This document shows positions 18,403-26,394 of a stretch of 64,000 nt of DNA, piece after piece. The notes beneath the pieces are model-generated. The model was not told the origin of the DNA and searched no databases. It was given only the letters and a program-made list of their open reading frames with translations. The DNA comes from Acidipropionibacterium sp. GTDB lineage: Bacteria; Actinomycetota; Actinomycetes; Propionibacteriales; Propionibacteriaceae. The position numbers were made by a program, and so were the translations under genes. The stretch covers positions 1-64,000 of the forward strand of contig JALCLH010000006.1 of the NCBI GenBank assembly GCA_022647765.1. Reading direction: 5' to 3'. The stretch's first letter is position 1, and every line of letters begins with the position of its first letter.

Positions 18403-18731
18403 CCAGGATGCTCCGCGGTCAGGTATGGATGGCCACCCTGGACCGGGAGGTGGGGCCGAAGTACTGGGTGATCGTCTCCAACAACGGCCGCAACCGGAAC
18501 TTCGACACCGCGCTGGCGGTCCGGGTGACGACGACCAACCGCCATGCGAACCTGGACTCCGTGGTGGCGCTCCCGGCCGGCGAGGTGCTCAACGGGTGGG
18601 TGGCCTGCGACTCGCTCACTGAGATCTGGGACGACGATCTGGCGCGCAGCACGGCTGAGGGGGCTCTGTCCCGCCGGGCGATGAGCGCGGTGGAGGACGG
18701 GTTGATGGCGGCCCTCGGCTCCAGGCGGTAG
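18399..18731 (+). CDS. MazF/PemK-type toxin
   Basis: A 110-residue protein with the MazF/PemK start (MLRGQVWMATLDREVGPKYWVIVSNNGRN), the VRVTTTNRHANLDSVVALPAGEVLNGWVACDSLTEI core and a helical end. MazF-family members are ribosome-independent mRNA interferases. It is coupled to the upstream antitoxin by a 4-bp overlap. It lies at the start of an accessory region with other toxin-antitoxin genes. Confidence 0.82.
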   Translation: MTRMLRGQVWMATLDREVGPKYWVIVSNNGRNRNFDTALAVRVTTTNRHANLDSVVALPAGEVLNGWVACDSLTEIWDDDLARSTAEGALSRRAMSAVEDGLMAALGSRR

Positions 18732-18740
18732 TGGTTGGAA

Positions 18741-19646
18741 TCAGCTCCAGGTGAGCTGAGAGTGATCCCACATCATTCCCGAGGCATCGTCTCGGAGAAT
18801 CGGGTCGATGAATGTGGTCATCAGCGTCATAGCGATTTCGATGCTCCGATAGTTGGCACAAGCGGGAACGGTTTGCGCGTCCTTGGCGTAGCGACGTCCC
18901 CAAGATGCTGGGATGGTAAACCGATCAGGCAGTGAGAGAGTGCGGACTCGCGCCTCCGTGAGGAGAGCGTGCCGGAGCTTGTTTGCGCTCATATCCTCGT
19001 TCGTAGCTAGTATGACGAGGTCGACAAGATCCCATTCTCGGCTCGAAGGCCTGCCGCTGTACTGCGCGAGCGTTGCGCAGACTTTGTCAGCGATCTGATC
19101 AACAATCGGGTACAAGCGGTAGTTGTGGTGTGGCAGTTTCGGGATATTGAGCGCGTTGGCAGGCGGTGCAACTGTAGGCTCATCGGTAGAGACGACATTC
19201 ACCACGAGGTCCACGTTGAGGCTGCCATGCTTGTTCGCTCCGATATAGACGTCAAAGCTGACATGGTAGCCCTCGGAATAGGTCTGTTGACCGCCGATGG
19301 CATTCTCGTGTCCCGTGTATTCGAAGCGGAAGAAGTCGCCGATATCGATTGAGGCCAGCCGTCTGAGATCGCTCAGTGCGCCATCAAGTGATTGGCCTTT
19401 GCGAAAGAGGTCGACATCCCTGGTGGCTCTGGCGGATCCGACTCGCGCGAGCACGCCAGTGCCGCCCTTGAGCACCCACCCAGAGTCGTCGGCTTCGGAG
19501 AATATCCGGCTGAGGAAGCGGCGGAAGTACTCCTGAGTGATCCGATCTGAGATTGAGACTGAGGGCTCGACGGCTACCGCATTTCGCGCCGCATCCCGGA
19601 TCGCTGCTTCGACGGCGGCAGCTGACGTGTAGCGATCATCTGTCAT
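18741..19646 (-). CDS. AbiEii-type nucleotidyltransferase toxin
   Basis: A 301-residue protein of the AbiEii/AbiGii family. The nucleotidyltransferase signature is GWVLKGGTGVLARVG (GGT) followed by the paired acids TRDVDLF at about residue 80. Later come SFDVYIGANKHGSLNVDLVV, which carries the third acid, and DQIADKVCATL. Family members are NTP-dependent tRNA-modifying or kinase-like toxins in type IV toxin-antitoxin systems and confer phage abortive infection. It lies 16 bp after the AbiEi gene, so they form an operon. Confidence 0.85.
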   Translation of the reverse strand: MTDDRYTSAAAVEAAIRDAARNAVAVEPSVSISDRITQEYFRRFLSRIFSEADDSGWVLKGGTGVLARVGSARATRDVDLFRKGQSLDGALSDLRRLASIDIGDFFRFEYTGHENAIGGQQTYSEGYHVSFDVYIGANKHGSLNVDLVVNVVSTDEPTVAPPANALNIPKLPHHNYRLYPIVDQIADKVCATLAQYSGRPSSREWDLVDLVILATNEDMSANKLRHALLTEARVRTLSLPDRFTIPASWGRRYAKDAQTVPACANYRSIEIAMTLMTTFIDPILRDDASGMMWDHSQLTWS

Positions 19647-19661
19647 GACTCCATCTCCTTA

Positions 19662-20615
19662 TCAAGGATGGGGGCTTTGATCTGTTGGTGCACGCCTGGC
19701 CAGCGACGCCCACGCCAGCGTGCTGATTGCCTCGCTCGGTCGTCGTTTCGCGTTGTCGCCACTCGGTGCTGTGCCTGCCCCAACGAGACTCGCGATTGCC
19801 TCCTGGATGTCCTCCAGGTCAGTCGTCCGCTGTGTGTGGTCTTCGAGCGCCGATCGCAGTGTGGGGTTGTCGAGGAACTCTGACACATCGAGCGAGGCCA
19901 GGTAGTTGTGTACCACCAGTGTGCTGAGGCCGGGTATCTTGGCAATCTGCCTCGACAGGCTCTCCAGGTCAATGTGCGCAGATTCGAGCAGCTCGTCGAG
20001 CAGCGCGCTGCCATCCCCCTTTGCGTGGCCGTTGCGTTCCGCGAGCGGACTGAGGAGTTCAGCGAGCCGGTCGGTGTCGAGACGCGACTTTCGGGCGGCA
20101 TCCCGGAGAGCGTCGCCTACGTGATCGAGCTGTGTGCGCTGCTCGACGAGATCGGCAATAGTGCGCTCCACAGTGGTCACCGGCAGACCTTCACGGACAG
20201 TCACATCGTTGCTTGTCAGCGTCCGTGTCCGATAGTGCACATCGGTGCGCTGGGTCTGCTTTCTGAATGAAGTTGTGAATTCGCTGCGCATGGCACGGAG
20301 ATTCCCGATGCCGTGCAGTGCGGCAGCTGATTCGCCGGAGACGACGACTTTGCTGGGCCTCTCCTGGAGCCGGTCCCATGCGAGTCGCGCCGGATCGGAT
20401 GCCAGCCATGCCGAGCGCAGGTCCTCGTATTCGTCGCCTGGTGCTCCAGCATCTCTGTAGACCCCGTGCGACAGGCGGAGAAGGTCCCCCGACTCGGTCA
20501 GTCGCGTGAGGTTCATATGGCTGACGCCGCGCGCGCGTGCCTGAGCTGAGGTGACCATCCCCCACTGGGACGAGGACACCTCGGCTAGGGCTTTGAGCGC
20601 GTCGCGCGTTCTCAT
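19662..20615 (-). CDS. AbiEi-type antitoxin (autorepressor)
   Basis: A 317-residue protein with an N-terminal winged helix (SSQWGMVTSAQARARGVSHMNLTRLTESGDLLRLSHGVYRD), the hallmark start of AbiEi antitoxins, then the central domain with VVSGESAAALHGIG and LPVTTVERTIADLVE. AbiEi represses its own promoter and neutralises AbiEii without direct binding in the characterised Streptococcus system. A 39-bp perfect palindrome overlaps the start codon, as expected for autoregulation. Confidence 0.85.
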   Translation of the reverse strand: MRTRDALKALAEVSSSQWGMVTSAQARARGVSHMNLTRLTESGDLLRLSHGVYRDAGAPGDEYEDLRSAWLASDPARLAWDRLQERPSKVVVSGESAAALHGIGNLRAMRSEFTTSFRKQTQRTDVHYRTRTLTSNDVTVREGLPVTTVERTIADLVEQRTQLDHVGDALRDAARKSRLDTDRLAELLSPLAERNGHAKGDGSALLDELLESAHIDLESLSRQIAKIPGLSTLVVHNYLASLDVSEFLDNPTLRSALEDHTQRTTDLEDIQEAIASLVGAGTAPSGDNAKRRPSEAISTLAWASLARRAPTDQSPHP

Positions 20616-20653
20616 GCTTGGATACTAACACATTAAATGTTAGTATCCAAGCA
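20615..20653. promoter_or_regulatory. Operator of the abiE operon
   Basis: TGCTTGGATACTAACA-CATTAAA-TGTTAGTATCCAAGCA: 16-bp perfect arms and a 7-nt spacer, overlapping the abiEi start codon. AbiEi proteins bind inverted repeats at their own promoter, so this is the likely autoregulatory site. Confidence 0.7.
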
Positions 20654-20764
20654 GCACATTCTGACACCACGCTGACTCTTTGACCCGCCAGAGCGATCGC
20701 CCGAAGATGTGGAGTGCGACGGAGGGGTGCATCCATGGACCCGTTGGGATGCCCGAACCCAATA

Positions 20765-20841
20765 CTGTGAAAACCGACGAAACGACCGGCCTCACGGCGC
20801 TGAAGGACCCAGAATCGGGGTGATCTCGTCGGTTTTCGCAG
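20765..20841. repeat. Single palindromic element with GAAAACCGACGA arms (77 bp)
   Basis: CTGTGAAAACCGACGA and TCGTCGGTTTTCGCAG are inverted copies with one mismatch, enclosing 45 bp. The layout (about 16-20-nt arms, 70-80 bp in all, intergenic) matches the 81-bp elements although the arm sequence is unrelated. Only one copy is in the window. Confidence 0.7.
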
Positions 20842-20872
20842 CATCGGTCAGCCGGCTGACCAGCACGGACGG

Positions 20873-21768
20873 CTACTCGTCAACCTCCCAGAGAGCGGAT
20901 ATCGGCACGGCGACCTTCTTCGGGCCGAAGGGTAGTGTCTGCTGCCCGGTATAGAGAACGACACCGGCAACGGGATCATCGCCGATTCTGGAGGCAAGGT
21001 GATTGATCCCGCGGAAATCGTCGGAGCGGACGGTTGACGCCGATTTCACTTCGACGGCCACAACGCGCCCGCGCCGGTCCTCGAGGATGGCGTCGACTTC
21101 GACCTGGTCCTTCGTGCGGTAGTGGAAGAGTTCGGCTCGAGTGCGTGACCACGACAGCTGCCGCGCGATCTCGCTGACGACGAAGCCTTCCAGGAGGCCG
21201 CCCAGCGGGCTGTCGAACCGTCGCAACGACGAGTCCGTCTGCCCGAGTTGATCGGCTGCGATTCCGGAGTCGACAAAATAGAGTTTCGGTGTGCGGGTCG
21301 CGCGGGCGCTGAGATTTCTCGTCCATGCAGGCAGACGTTTGATGAGGAAGACCTGTTCAAGCAGGGCGATATAGTTCTCAGCCGTCCCGCGGGCGATGCC
21401 GAGATCCCCGGCGAGTGCGGCCGGAGTCAGCAGGTTTCCGCTGCGTGCTGCGAGCAGGCGTATGAGGTTCTTCATCTGCGGGCCTCGTTCGATGGCGCTG
21501 ACCTGGATGACATCGCGGTTGATCAGATCAGCGACGTAGTTGTCGAAGAATCTCTCTCGCCGTCGCCCCGTCCTGGCGACCGCCTCCGGGAATCCTCCCC
21601 GGACCAGACGGTCGATGTAGTCATTGCGGACGAGCCGGCTGTCGTGCCGGAACTCGGGACCAATTTCGAAGATCCTGTCGACAAAGCAACCGCCGGTGGT
21701 TCCTGGAAGCCCCTCGATCTCATCCCGGGAGAGCGGAGTGTAGGGGTCACGTACTCCAGTCTGGCATG
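20873..21768 (-). pseudogene. Remnant of a DUF4143 AAA-type ATPase (5' truncated)
   Basis: The track shows 200 residues from an internal Met, but the frame stays open upstream and reads PLSRDEIEGLPG, then FVDRIFEIGPEF, then NDYIDRLVRGGFPEA and FFDNYVADLINRDV. That is the normal middle of DUF4143-type ATPases, followed by the DUF4143 domain with the PD-(D/E)XK-like end VEVDAILEDRRGRVVAVEVK. The N-terminal P-loop ATPase part (about 170 residues) is missing, and the frame runs into three 23-bp repeats and the MFS gene. It is therefore a decayed, truncated gene, typical of accessory regions. Confidence 0.75.
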
Positions 21769-21837
21769 TGTTGGCGTTTCGTCGCTGCTCATGTTGGCGT
21801 TTCGTCGCTCACTGTGTTGGCGTTTGGTCGCTTCCAG
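21769..21837. repeat. Three 23-bp tandem repeats at the pseudogene/MFS junction
   Basis: TGTTGGCGTTTCGTCGCT recurs at 21769, 21792 and 21815 (last copy one mismatch), an exact 23-bp period. The third copy overlaps the 3' end of the MFS gene. It marks the breakpoint where the ATPase gene was truncated. Confidence 0.8.
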
Positions 21838-23320
21838 GAGCCGACTGCCGCAGTGTCTCGCCGTTGTCCGCGGCGTCGTGGGAGGCCATGATCTTCCCCG
21901 GCAACCACAGCGACACCACTGCCCCGAGCAGACTGATCGCCACCGCCGCGCCGAAGGCCCAGTGGAACCCCGCCACCCCGCCCAGGTGATGGGTGGCCAC
22001 CGCCGACTCCAGCACGACGGCGGCGACCGCCGTCCCTACGCAGGTGCCGACCTGCTGGGTCATCCGGGTGAGGATCGAAGCGTGCGCGGCAGAGGCCGCG
22101 TCGACGTCGCGGTAGGCCACGGTCATGGCGGGGATGAGCAGGGCGCCGATGGCGAGCCCGCGCAGCAGCAGCACCCCCGAGAGCACGAGATTGCTGGTGG
22201 TCGCGGTGGCGAAGCAGAACGGCAGCGTGGTGGCCGCGGTGAGCAGGAAGCCGACCAGAGAGACGACGCGCCCGCCGAGGCGGTCGCTGAGTCGACCCGC
22301 CACCGTCCGGCTGAGCAGCGATCCGACACCCTGGGGCACCAGCAGCAGCGCCGCCCGGAGCACCGACTGCCCGCGCAACTCCTGCCAGTACAGCGGCAGC
22401 AGGAACTGCGCGGCGTACATGGCCGCACCGCACAGGAACAGCGTCCCGGAGGCCGAGGCGACCGACCTGAATCGCAGCAGGGTGACGTCGACCAGGGTTC
22501 GCTGCGGATCCCGGGTCCGTGGCCACCACACGAAGAAGGCGAGCAGGCAGGCCCCGGCGATCAGCGGGAGGACGACGTCGGAATGGGTGGCGCCGCCCTC
22601 GCGGGCGATATTGGTCAGCCCCCACAGCAGCAGGGCGAGCCCGCCGGACACCGAGACGAGGCCGACGACGTCCAGACCGGGACGCCGTTCCGGCAGTGGC
22701 TCCTCGCCGCGGAAGGCGGGAATCGCGACGGCGATCGCAGCGATCCCGATCGGCACGTTGACCAGGAACAGCCAGTGCCAGGACAGCCAGTTGAGCACCA
22801 GCCCGCCGAGCACCGGGCCGAGGATGGGCCCGGCGGCGATCGGCAGGGACAGGGTCGCGACCATGCCGCCGAGCTCCTCGATGCCCCGGAGCTTCGCCTG
22901 CTGGACGGCCATGGTCTGCATGAGCGGCATGAGGATGCCGGCCGCGAAACCCTGGATGGCGCGGAATGCGATGAGCGAGCCGGGCCCCCAGGCCAGGGAG
23001 CACAGCACGGAGCCGGAGATGAAGGCGATGAGGCCGAACAGCCACAGCCGACGGCTCCCGAAGCGCAGCTGCGCCCAGCCGACGACCGGAACCGCCACGG
23101 CGAGGGCCAGCAGATAGGAGGTGGTCACCCACTGGATGGTGGACGCGGTGGTGCCGAAGGCGTCCATCAGGGTGTGAAGCCCGATCGAGACGATGGTGGA
23201 GTCCATCACCGGCATGATCCCGCCCAGGATGACGGCGGTCATCAGCAGTCCGAGGCCCGCCATCCCGGTGGGCTGTGCGGGCTTGGCTGCCGGAGCCGTG
23301 GCCCGAGTGTCCGTGTCCAT
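21809..23320 (-). CDS. EmrB/QacA-type (DHA2, 14-helix) MFS exporter
   Basis: A drug:H+ antiporter of about 503 residues. The start at ATG 23320 is preferred because GGAGGAGAAAA precedes it; the track start at 23353 lies next to the operator. DHA2 marks include GGIMPVMDSTIVSIGLHTL in helix 1, WVTTSYLLALAVAVPVVGW in helix 2 and the motif-C region LPIAAGPILGPVLGGLVL. It probably exports cationic or hydrophobic drugs. It is divergent from a TetR repressor with two AGATAC-type sites between them. The last residues are encoded in a 23-bp repeat. Confidence 0.9.
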   Translation of the reverse strand: MDTDTRATAPAAKPAQPTGMAGLGLLMTAVILGGIMPVMDSTIVSIGLHTLMDAFGTTASTIQWVTTSYLLALAVAVPVVGWAQLRFGSRRLWLFGLIAFISGSVLCSLAWGPGSLIAFRAIQGFAAGILMPLMQTMAVQQAKLRGIEELGGMVATLSLPIAAGPILGPVLGGLVLNWLSWHWLFLVNVPIGIAAIAVAIPAFRGEEPLPERRPGLDVVGLVSVSGGLALLLWGLTNIAREGGATHSDVVLPLIAGACLLAFFVWWPRTRDPQRTLVDVTLLRFRSVASASGTLFLCGAAMYAAQFLLPLYWQELRGQSVLRAALLLVPQGVGSLLSRTVAGRLSDRLGGRVVSLVGFLLTAATTLPFCFATATTSNLVLSGVLLLRGLAIGALLIPAMTVAYRDVDAASAAHASILTRMTQQVGTCVGTAVAAVVLESAVATHHLGGVAGFHWAFGAAVAISLLGAVVSLWLPGKIMASHDAADNGETLRQSAPGSDQTPTQ

Positions 23321-23354
23321 TTTTCTCCTCCCGGCCGACGCGGTGTCGGTCATT

Positions 23355-23424
23355 AGATACTGACTCGTATCTTCAAGGACGTGAGGAGCATACGTCGGTT
23401 CGATAAGATACTCAACAGGATCTT
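23355..23424. promoter_or_regulatory. Two TetR operator-like sites
   Basis: AGATAC-6 nt-GTATCT at 23355-23372 and the related AAGATACTCAACAGGATCTT at 23405-23424. Both lie between the divergent MFS and TetR starts, so a TetR dimer pair could control both promoters. Confidence 0.65.
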
Positions 23425-23436
23425 GGAGGAGGGGCG

Positions 23437-24099
23437 ATGCCGACCGACAGTGCCACCGGGCAGAGTGGGACCAACAGACCGGGCGGGACGAACGGACCGG
23501 GCGGGAGACGACGCCGGGGAGCCGTGCTGGAGGCTGCGATTCTGGACGCCGCCTGGGATCAGATCCGTGAGGCCGGCGTCGCCGGATTCACCTTCGACGC
23601 CGTGGCATCGAGGGCCCGCACCTCCAAGCCGGTGCTCTACCGGCGCTGGCCCTCCCGCAAGGAACTCCTGGCGGCCACTCTGCATCGTCAGCTCGTCGTC
23701 AACCCGTTGGTGGTGCCCGACCTGGGTTCGCTGCGCGACGAGCTCGCCCGCCTACTCCGCGAGGACAGCGAGAAGCGGTTCCAGTTCATCGGGGTGTTCG
23801 GCAGCCTCGGCGTCGTCCTCGACGGCTCATCGGTGAGCTTCGCCGAGCTGCGCCGGCTGGCCATCGGCGGCTCGCAGAGCACCATGGACGCGATCCTGGT
23901 CAGGGCGCGAGAGCGCGGTGAGATCACCGTCGACCTTCCCGAGCGGGTGGCCGGGCTGCCCTTCGAGATGCTGCGCGGTCAGGTCCTCATGACCCAGAAG
24001 CCGCTGGACGAGGAGTCGATCGGCTCCATCGTCGATGAGGTCTTCCTGCCGTTGGTGCGGGCCTATGAGCACGGGCTGGACGCCGCGAACGAGGGGTAG
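23437..24099 (+). CDS. TetR-family repressor of the MFS exporter
   Basis: A 220-residue TetR protein behind a strong GGAGGAGGGG site. After a Gly/Thr-rich 25-residue leader, the HTH reads ILDAAWDQIREAGVAGFTFDAVASRARTSKPVLYRRWPSRKELLAA, a textbook TetR N-terminus. The C-terminal ligand domain belongs to the TetR_C_16-like group. It likely binds the AGATAC sites and releases on binding an exporter substrate. Confidence 0.9.
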   Translation: MPTDSATGQSGTNRPGGTNGPGGRRRRGAVLEAAILDAAWDQIREAGVAGFTFDAVASRARTSKPVLYRRWPSRKELLAATLHRQLVVNPLVVPDLGSLRDELARLLREDSEKRFQFIGVFGSLGVVLDGSSVSFAELRRLAIGGSQSTMDAILVRARERGEITVDLPERVAGLPFEMLRGQVLMTQKPLDEESIGSIVDEVFLPLVRAYEHGLDAANEG

Positions 24100-24147
24100 G
24101 TGCTGATCACTTCCGTGCCGCAGGGGTCCGATGCGGAGCAGGGGGTG

Positions 24148-24221
24148 GAAACTTTCACTCGCGTAAGGACCCTCTTCGGGATTGACTGCGCTCGGTCGGG
24201 CCTTACGCGAGTGAAAGTTTC
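24148..24221. repeat. Single palindromic element with GAAACTTTCACTCGCG arms (74 bp)
   Basis: GAAACTTTCACTCGCGTAAGG and its exact inverted copy CCTTACGCGAGTGAAAGTTTC (21 nt each) enclose 32 bp. It lies downstream of the TetR gene. It has the same architecture as the other dispersed palindromes but its own arms. It could also serve as a bidirectional terminator, though no T-tract is present. Confidence 0.75.
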
Positions 24222-24360
24222 ACCCCACCGCGTCCCTGCTCTCCCGCCGGTTGGTCAGGAGGGCCTCGACCAGATGTCCGACATCCGCTGGATGGCCTCG
24301 GCGGGCGTCATCGTGCGGATCTCCGCCTCGGGAACTTCGCTGTTCGCAGGAGCTGGTGGA

Positions 24361-25095
24361 TCAGGCCGGCGGGGATCGCCGCGTCTTCACGTCCGGGGCA
24401 TTTGTCTCGCGGCCCCGAATCGCGTCCGCCCACCAGGTGAGCCGGTCTTTCACACCCTGCAACTGAGATGCAGTCACGTCGTAGTCTGTCACCTCGGACG
24501 GCAGGATCTTCGTGACGCGATCGAGTCGCTGAGCGAGATAGTCGGGCGTGAATCCGCCATCGGATCGCTCGGCCAGATGGTAGAGATCCTCGTCGTTGTA
24601 CAAACCGCTGGACCGGATAGCGTCTGCGTCGAGGTAGTCTCGAACCTCACCGCGAGAGAACAGCGCCGCGATCTTGTTGCCCACGGCTTCGTCGCGTGCG
24701 AGTACTGGGCCGATTTCCAGACGTACTGCTTGTTCCGACCGCCAGTCGACACCGATGTCCACCCCGACGTGAATTCCGGCGGGCGAGTTCACCTCGAACT
24801 GTGCGAACCCGGCTTGACGACGCAGGGTCTCGACCCTGTACCCGGCCTGTTCGAGTCGGTTGATCATTTGGTCCAGGGCCGGATCGAACTGTTCCAACGC
24901 ACCCTGCACCGTGAACAGGTCGACGTCCTTGGTAGGCCTGTCGATTAATCCATGCTCGCGGATTGCGCCCGATCCAGCCAAGGCGAAGTGGTCGGGCCCG
25001 AGCGCTTCGAGAGCGATCCTGGTGATCCGTCGCTGCTCGGCTACGAGCTCGGCGTCCATGCCAGCCCGTGCAGTTGGGGGAATCGTCCTTCCCAT
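24361..25095 (-). CDS. AbiEii/AbiGii-like nucleotidyltransferase protein
   Basis: A 244-residue protein with the nucleotidyltransferase pattern FALAGSGAIREHGLI followed by RPTKDVDLFT (paired Asp) and GVDIGVDWRSEQ, then EAVGNKIAALFSRGEVRDYLDADAI, which matches the AbiEii/DUF1814 'K...R.kDyfDl' helix. The first glycine motif is GSGA where the AbiEii of this window has GGTG. The start overlaps the upstream gene by 55 bp; Met at 25059 is an alternative. A frame one base off continues PANSEVPEAEIRTMTPAEA to a stop at 24255, so the true C-terminus may be longer if an indel is present. Confidence 0.75.
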   Translation of the reverse strand: MGRTIPPTARAGMDAELVAEQRRITRIALEALGPDHFALAGSGAIREHGLIDRPTKDVDLFTVQGALEQFDPALDQMINRLEQAGYRVETLRRQAGFAQFEVNSPAGIHVGVDIGVDWRSEQAVRLEIGPVLARDEAVGNKIAALFSRGEVRDYLDADAIRSSGLYNDEDLYHLAERSDGGFTPDYLAQRLDRVTKILPSEVTDYDVTASQLQGVKDRLTWWADAIRGRETNAPDVKTRRSPPA

Positions 25096-25385
25096 AGCTG
25101 TATGACCCGTTTATCCAAGTTGAGATCGGGCCACAATTCGATCAGCCGAATCCGATTGAGGAACTGTCGTTGATCTTCGACCGTGCCTTCGGCCAGGACG
25201 GCCTGGTAGACGACGCGGGCTCCTCCGGTCTCCCCGACGTCGTAGGTGCGATCGCCGGGCACCCACCGCAAACGCAAAGGCAGGGTGACCGCGCCCGTGG
25301 CCGGTCCGTGCAACTCGTCGAGCGAGTCGGGCGCTTCGATCGGCTTGACGTCGCGGAACCGCAGATGCTCCGTGGTCTCGGTCAT
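25041..25385 (-). CDS. Unknown partner protein of the AbiEii-like gene
   Basis: A roughly 114-residue protein starting at ATG 25385 (AAGGAGACG upstream). It has a strand-rich middle (AVTLPLRLRWVPGDRTYDV; GARVVYQAVLAEG) and a helical C-terminus (DQRQFLNRIRLIELWPDLNLDKRVIQLWEGRFPQL). It overlaps the next gene, so the two are translated together. I do not recognise the family; it is not AbiEi-like. The position suggests an antitoxin or regulator of the nucleotidyltransferase. Confidence 0.6.
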   Translation of the reverse strand: MTETTEHLRFRDVKPIEAPDSLDELHGPATGAVTLPLRLRWVPGDRTYDVGETGGARVVYQAVLAEGTVEDQRQFLNRIRLIELWPDLNLDKRVIQLWEGRFPQLHGLAWTPSS

Positions 25386-25453
25386 AGTCACCCCCTCGTC
25401 TCCTTCGAGCCTACAAGATCCCCGATCCGGTGAGATCGTCCGGCGACGGCGAT

Positions 25454-25524
25454 GGATTTCACTCCAGACACGCCGTATTTCGGCCCGGAGAAGGCCTCGG
25501 GACGGCGAATCTGGAGTGAAATCC
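25454..25524. repeat. 71-bp palindromic element, family B copy 1
   Basis: GGATTTCACTCCAGA and TCTGGAGTGAAATCC are perfect inverted arms; a second stem ACGCCGT/ACGGCG lies inside. The length of 71 bp is the same as the copy at 61873. The inner CGCCGTATTTC resembles the core of several 81-bp elements (CGCCGTGTTTC). Confidence 0.8.
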
Positions 25525-25571
25525 TGCAGAGGGGCTGACGAACTCGCCCCAACCGCATCCCCTCCTCCCGA

Positions 25572-26394
25572 TCACGAGTCCTCCTCGGGCCCGAGGAGGT
25601 CGTCGAGGACCTCGGGAACCCGCTCCGCGGGCAGGCTCATCCACCTTCCGTCGGGGTGGACCACGACCAGGGGCGCGTGATTGCAGGGATACATGCATCC
25701 GGTCTGGGTCATCAGCACGTCCTCGTCGGTGACGCCGCGCCGGTGCAGTTCGGCGGACAGCGCGGCGTGGGTCCGGTCCCCGCCCCGGGCGTTGCAGCGC
25801 GGTCCCCGGCACACCAGCATGTGGTAGCGCACCGGCGGCACCTCCTGCCACGCCGGGCTGGTGAGCCCGGCCTCGCGTCCGGTCACCTCGCGCCAGCCCC
25901 AGTCGGGGCCCGAGTGGTCTCCGTTATCGGCGGTCGCGACTCCGGTTCCGGCGGTCGGGACGCCGGTTCCACAGCCCCCGACGCCCGACGCCGCCCCCGA
26001 CGGCGTCCTCGCGACCGGCGTCCCCGGCCCCCTCCGGCGTCTCCCCGGGACGCAGCACATGCCGGCAGACCCTCAGCACGAACTCGCCGTCCGGCTCGGT
26101 CTCCCGCCTCTCGCGCAGCCAGGCTCCGGCCACCCGGCGCAGCCAGGACAGCGGAACCGGACCGTCCAGGGTCGTCATCCCCATCAGATCGACCCGGCGC
26201 ACCCCGCGCTCGGCGAACCCATCCAGGGCGGCGTGCAGGGAGACGCCGTCCCCCTGCATCTGGGCGTGACCCCAGCCGCCGGCCGCGAAGGCCGCCGCCC
26301 GCGCGGCGCACTCCCCGGCGTCCGGGAAGGTCAGCCCGACCAGCAGCCTCCCCGTCGCGCCAGCCCCAGCCATACCGAAGTCAGTTCCGTCCAT
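25572..26394 (-). CDS. Thioredoxin-fold [2Fe-2S] ferredoxin-like protein of a corrinoid operon (frameshifted)
   Basis: Two overlapping frames make one gene of about 270 residues. The first (from ATG 26394) reads GRLLVGLTFPDAGECAARAAAFAAGGW and DLMGMTTLDGPVPLSWLRRVAGAWLR; the second ends in VCRGPRCNARGGDRTH and TQTGCMYPCNHAPLVVVHPDG, the CX4C...CX3C cluster of thioredoxin-like [2Fe-2S] ferredoxins. The break is near the G-run at about 26030. It starts 14 bp inside the ATPase gene, so it belongs to the B12-riboswitch operon. A role in reducing or handling corrinoids is inference. Confidence 0.65.

Noticed and set aside
18118-25385. Prophage or integrative element
   Set aside because: No integrase, phage structural gene, transposase, tRNA or flanking direct repeats could be seen.
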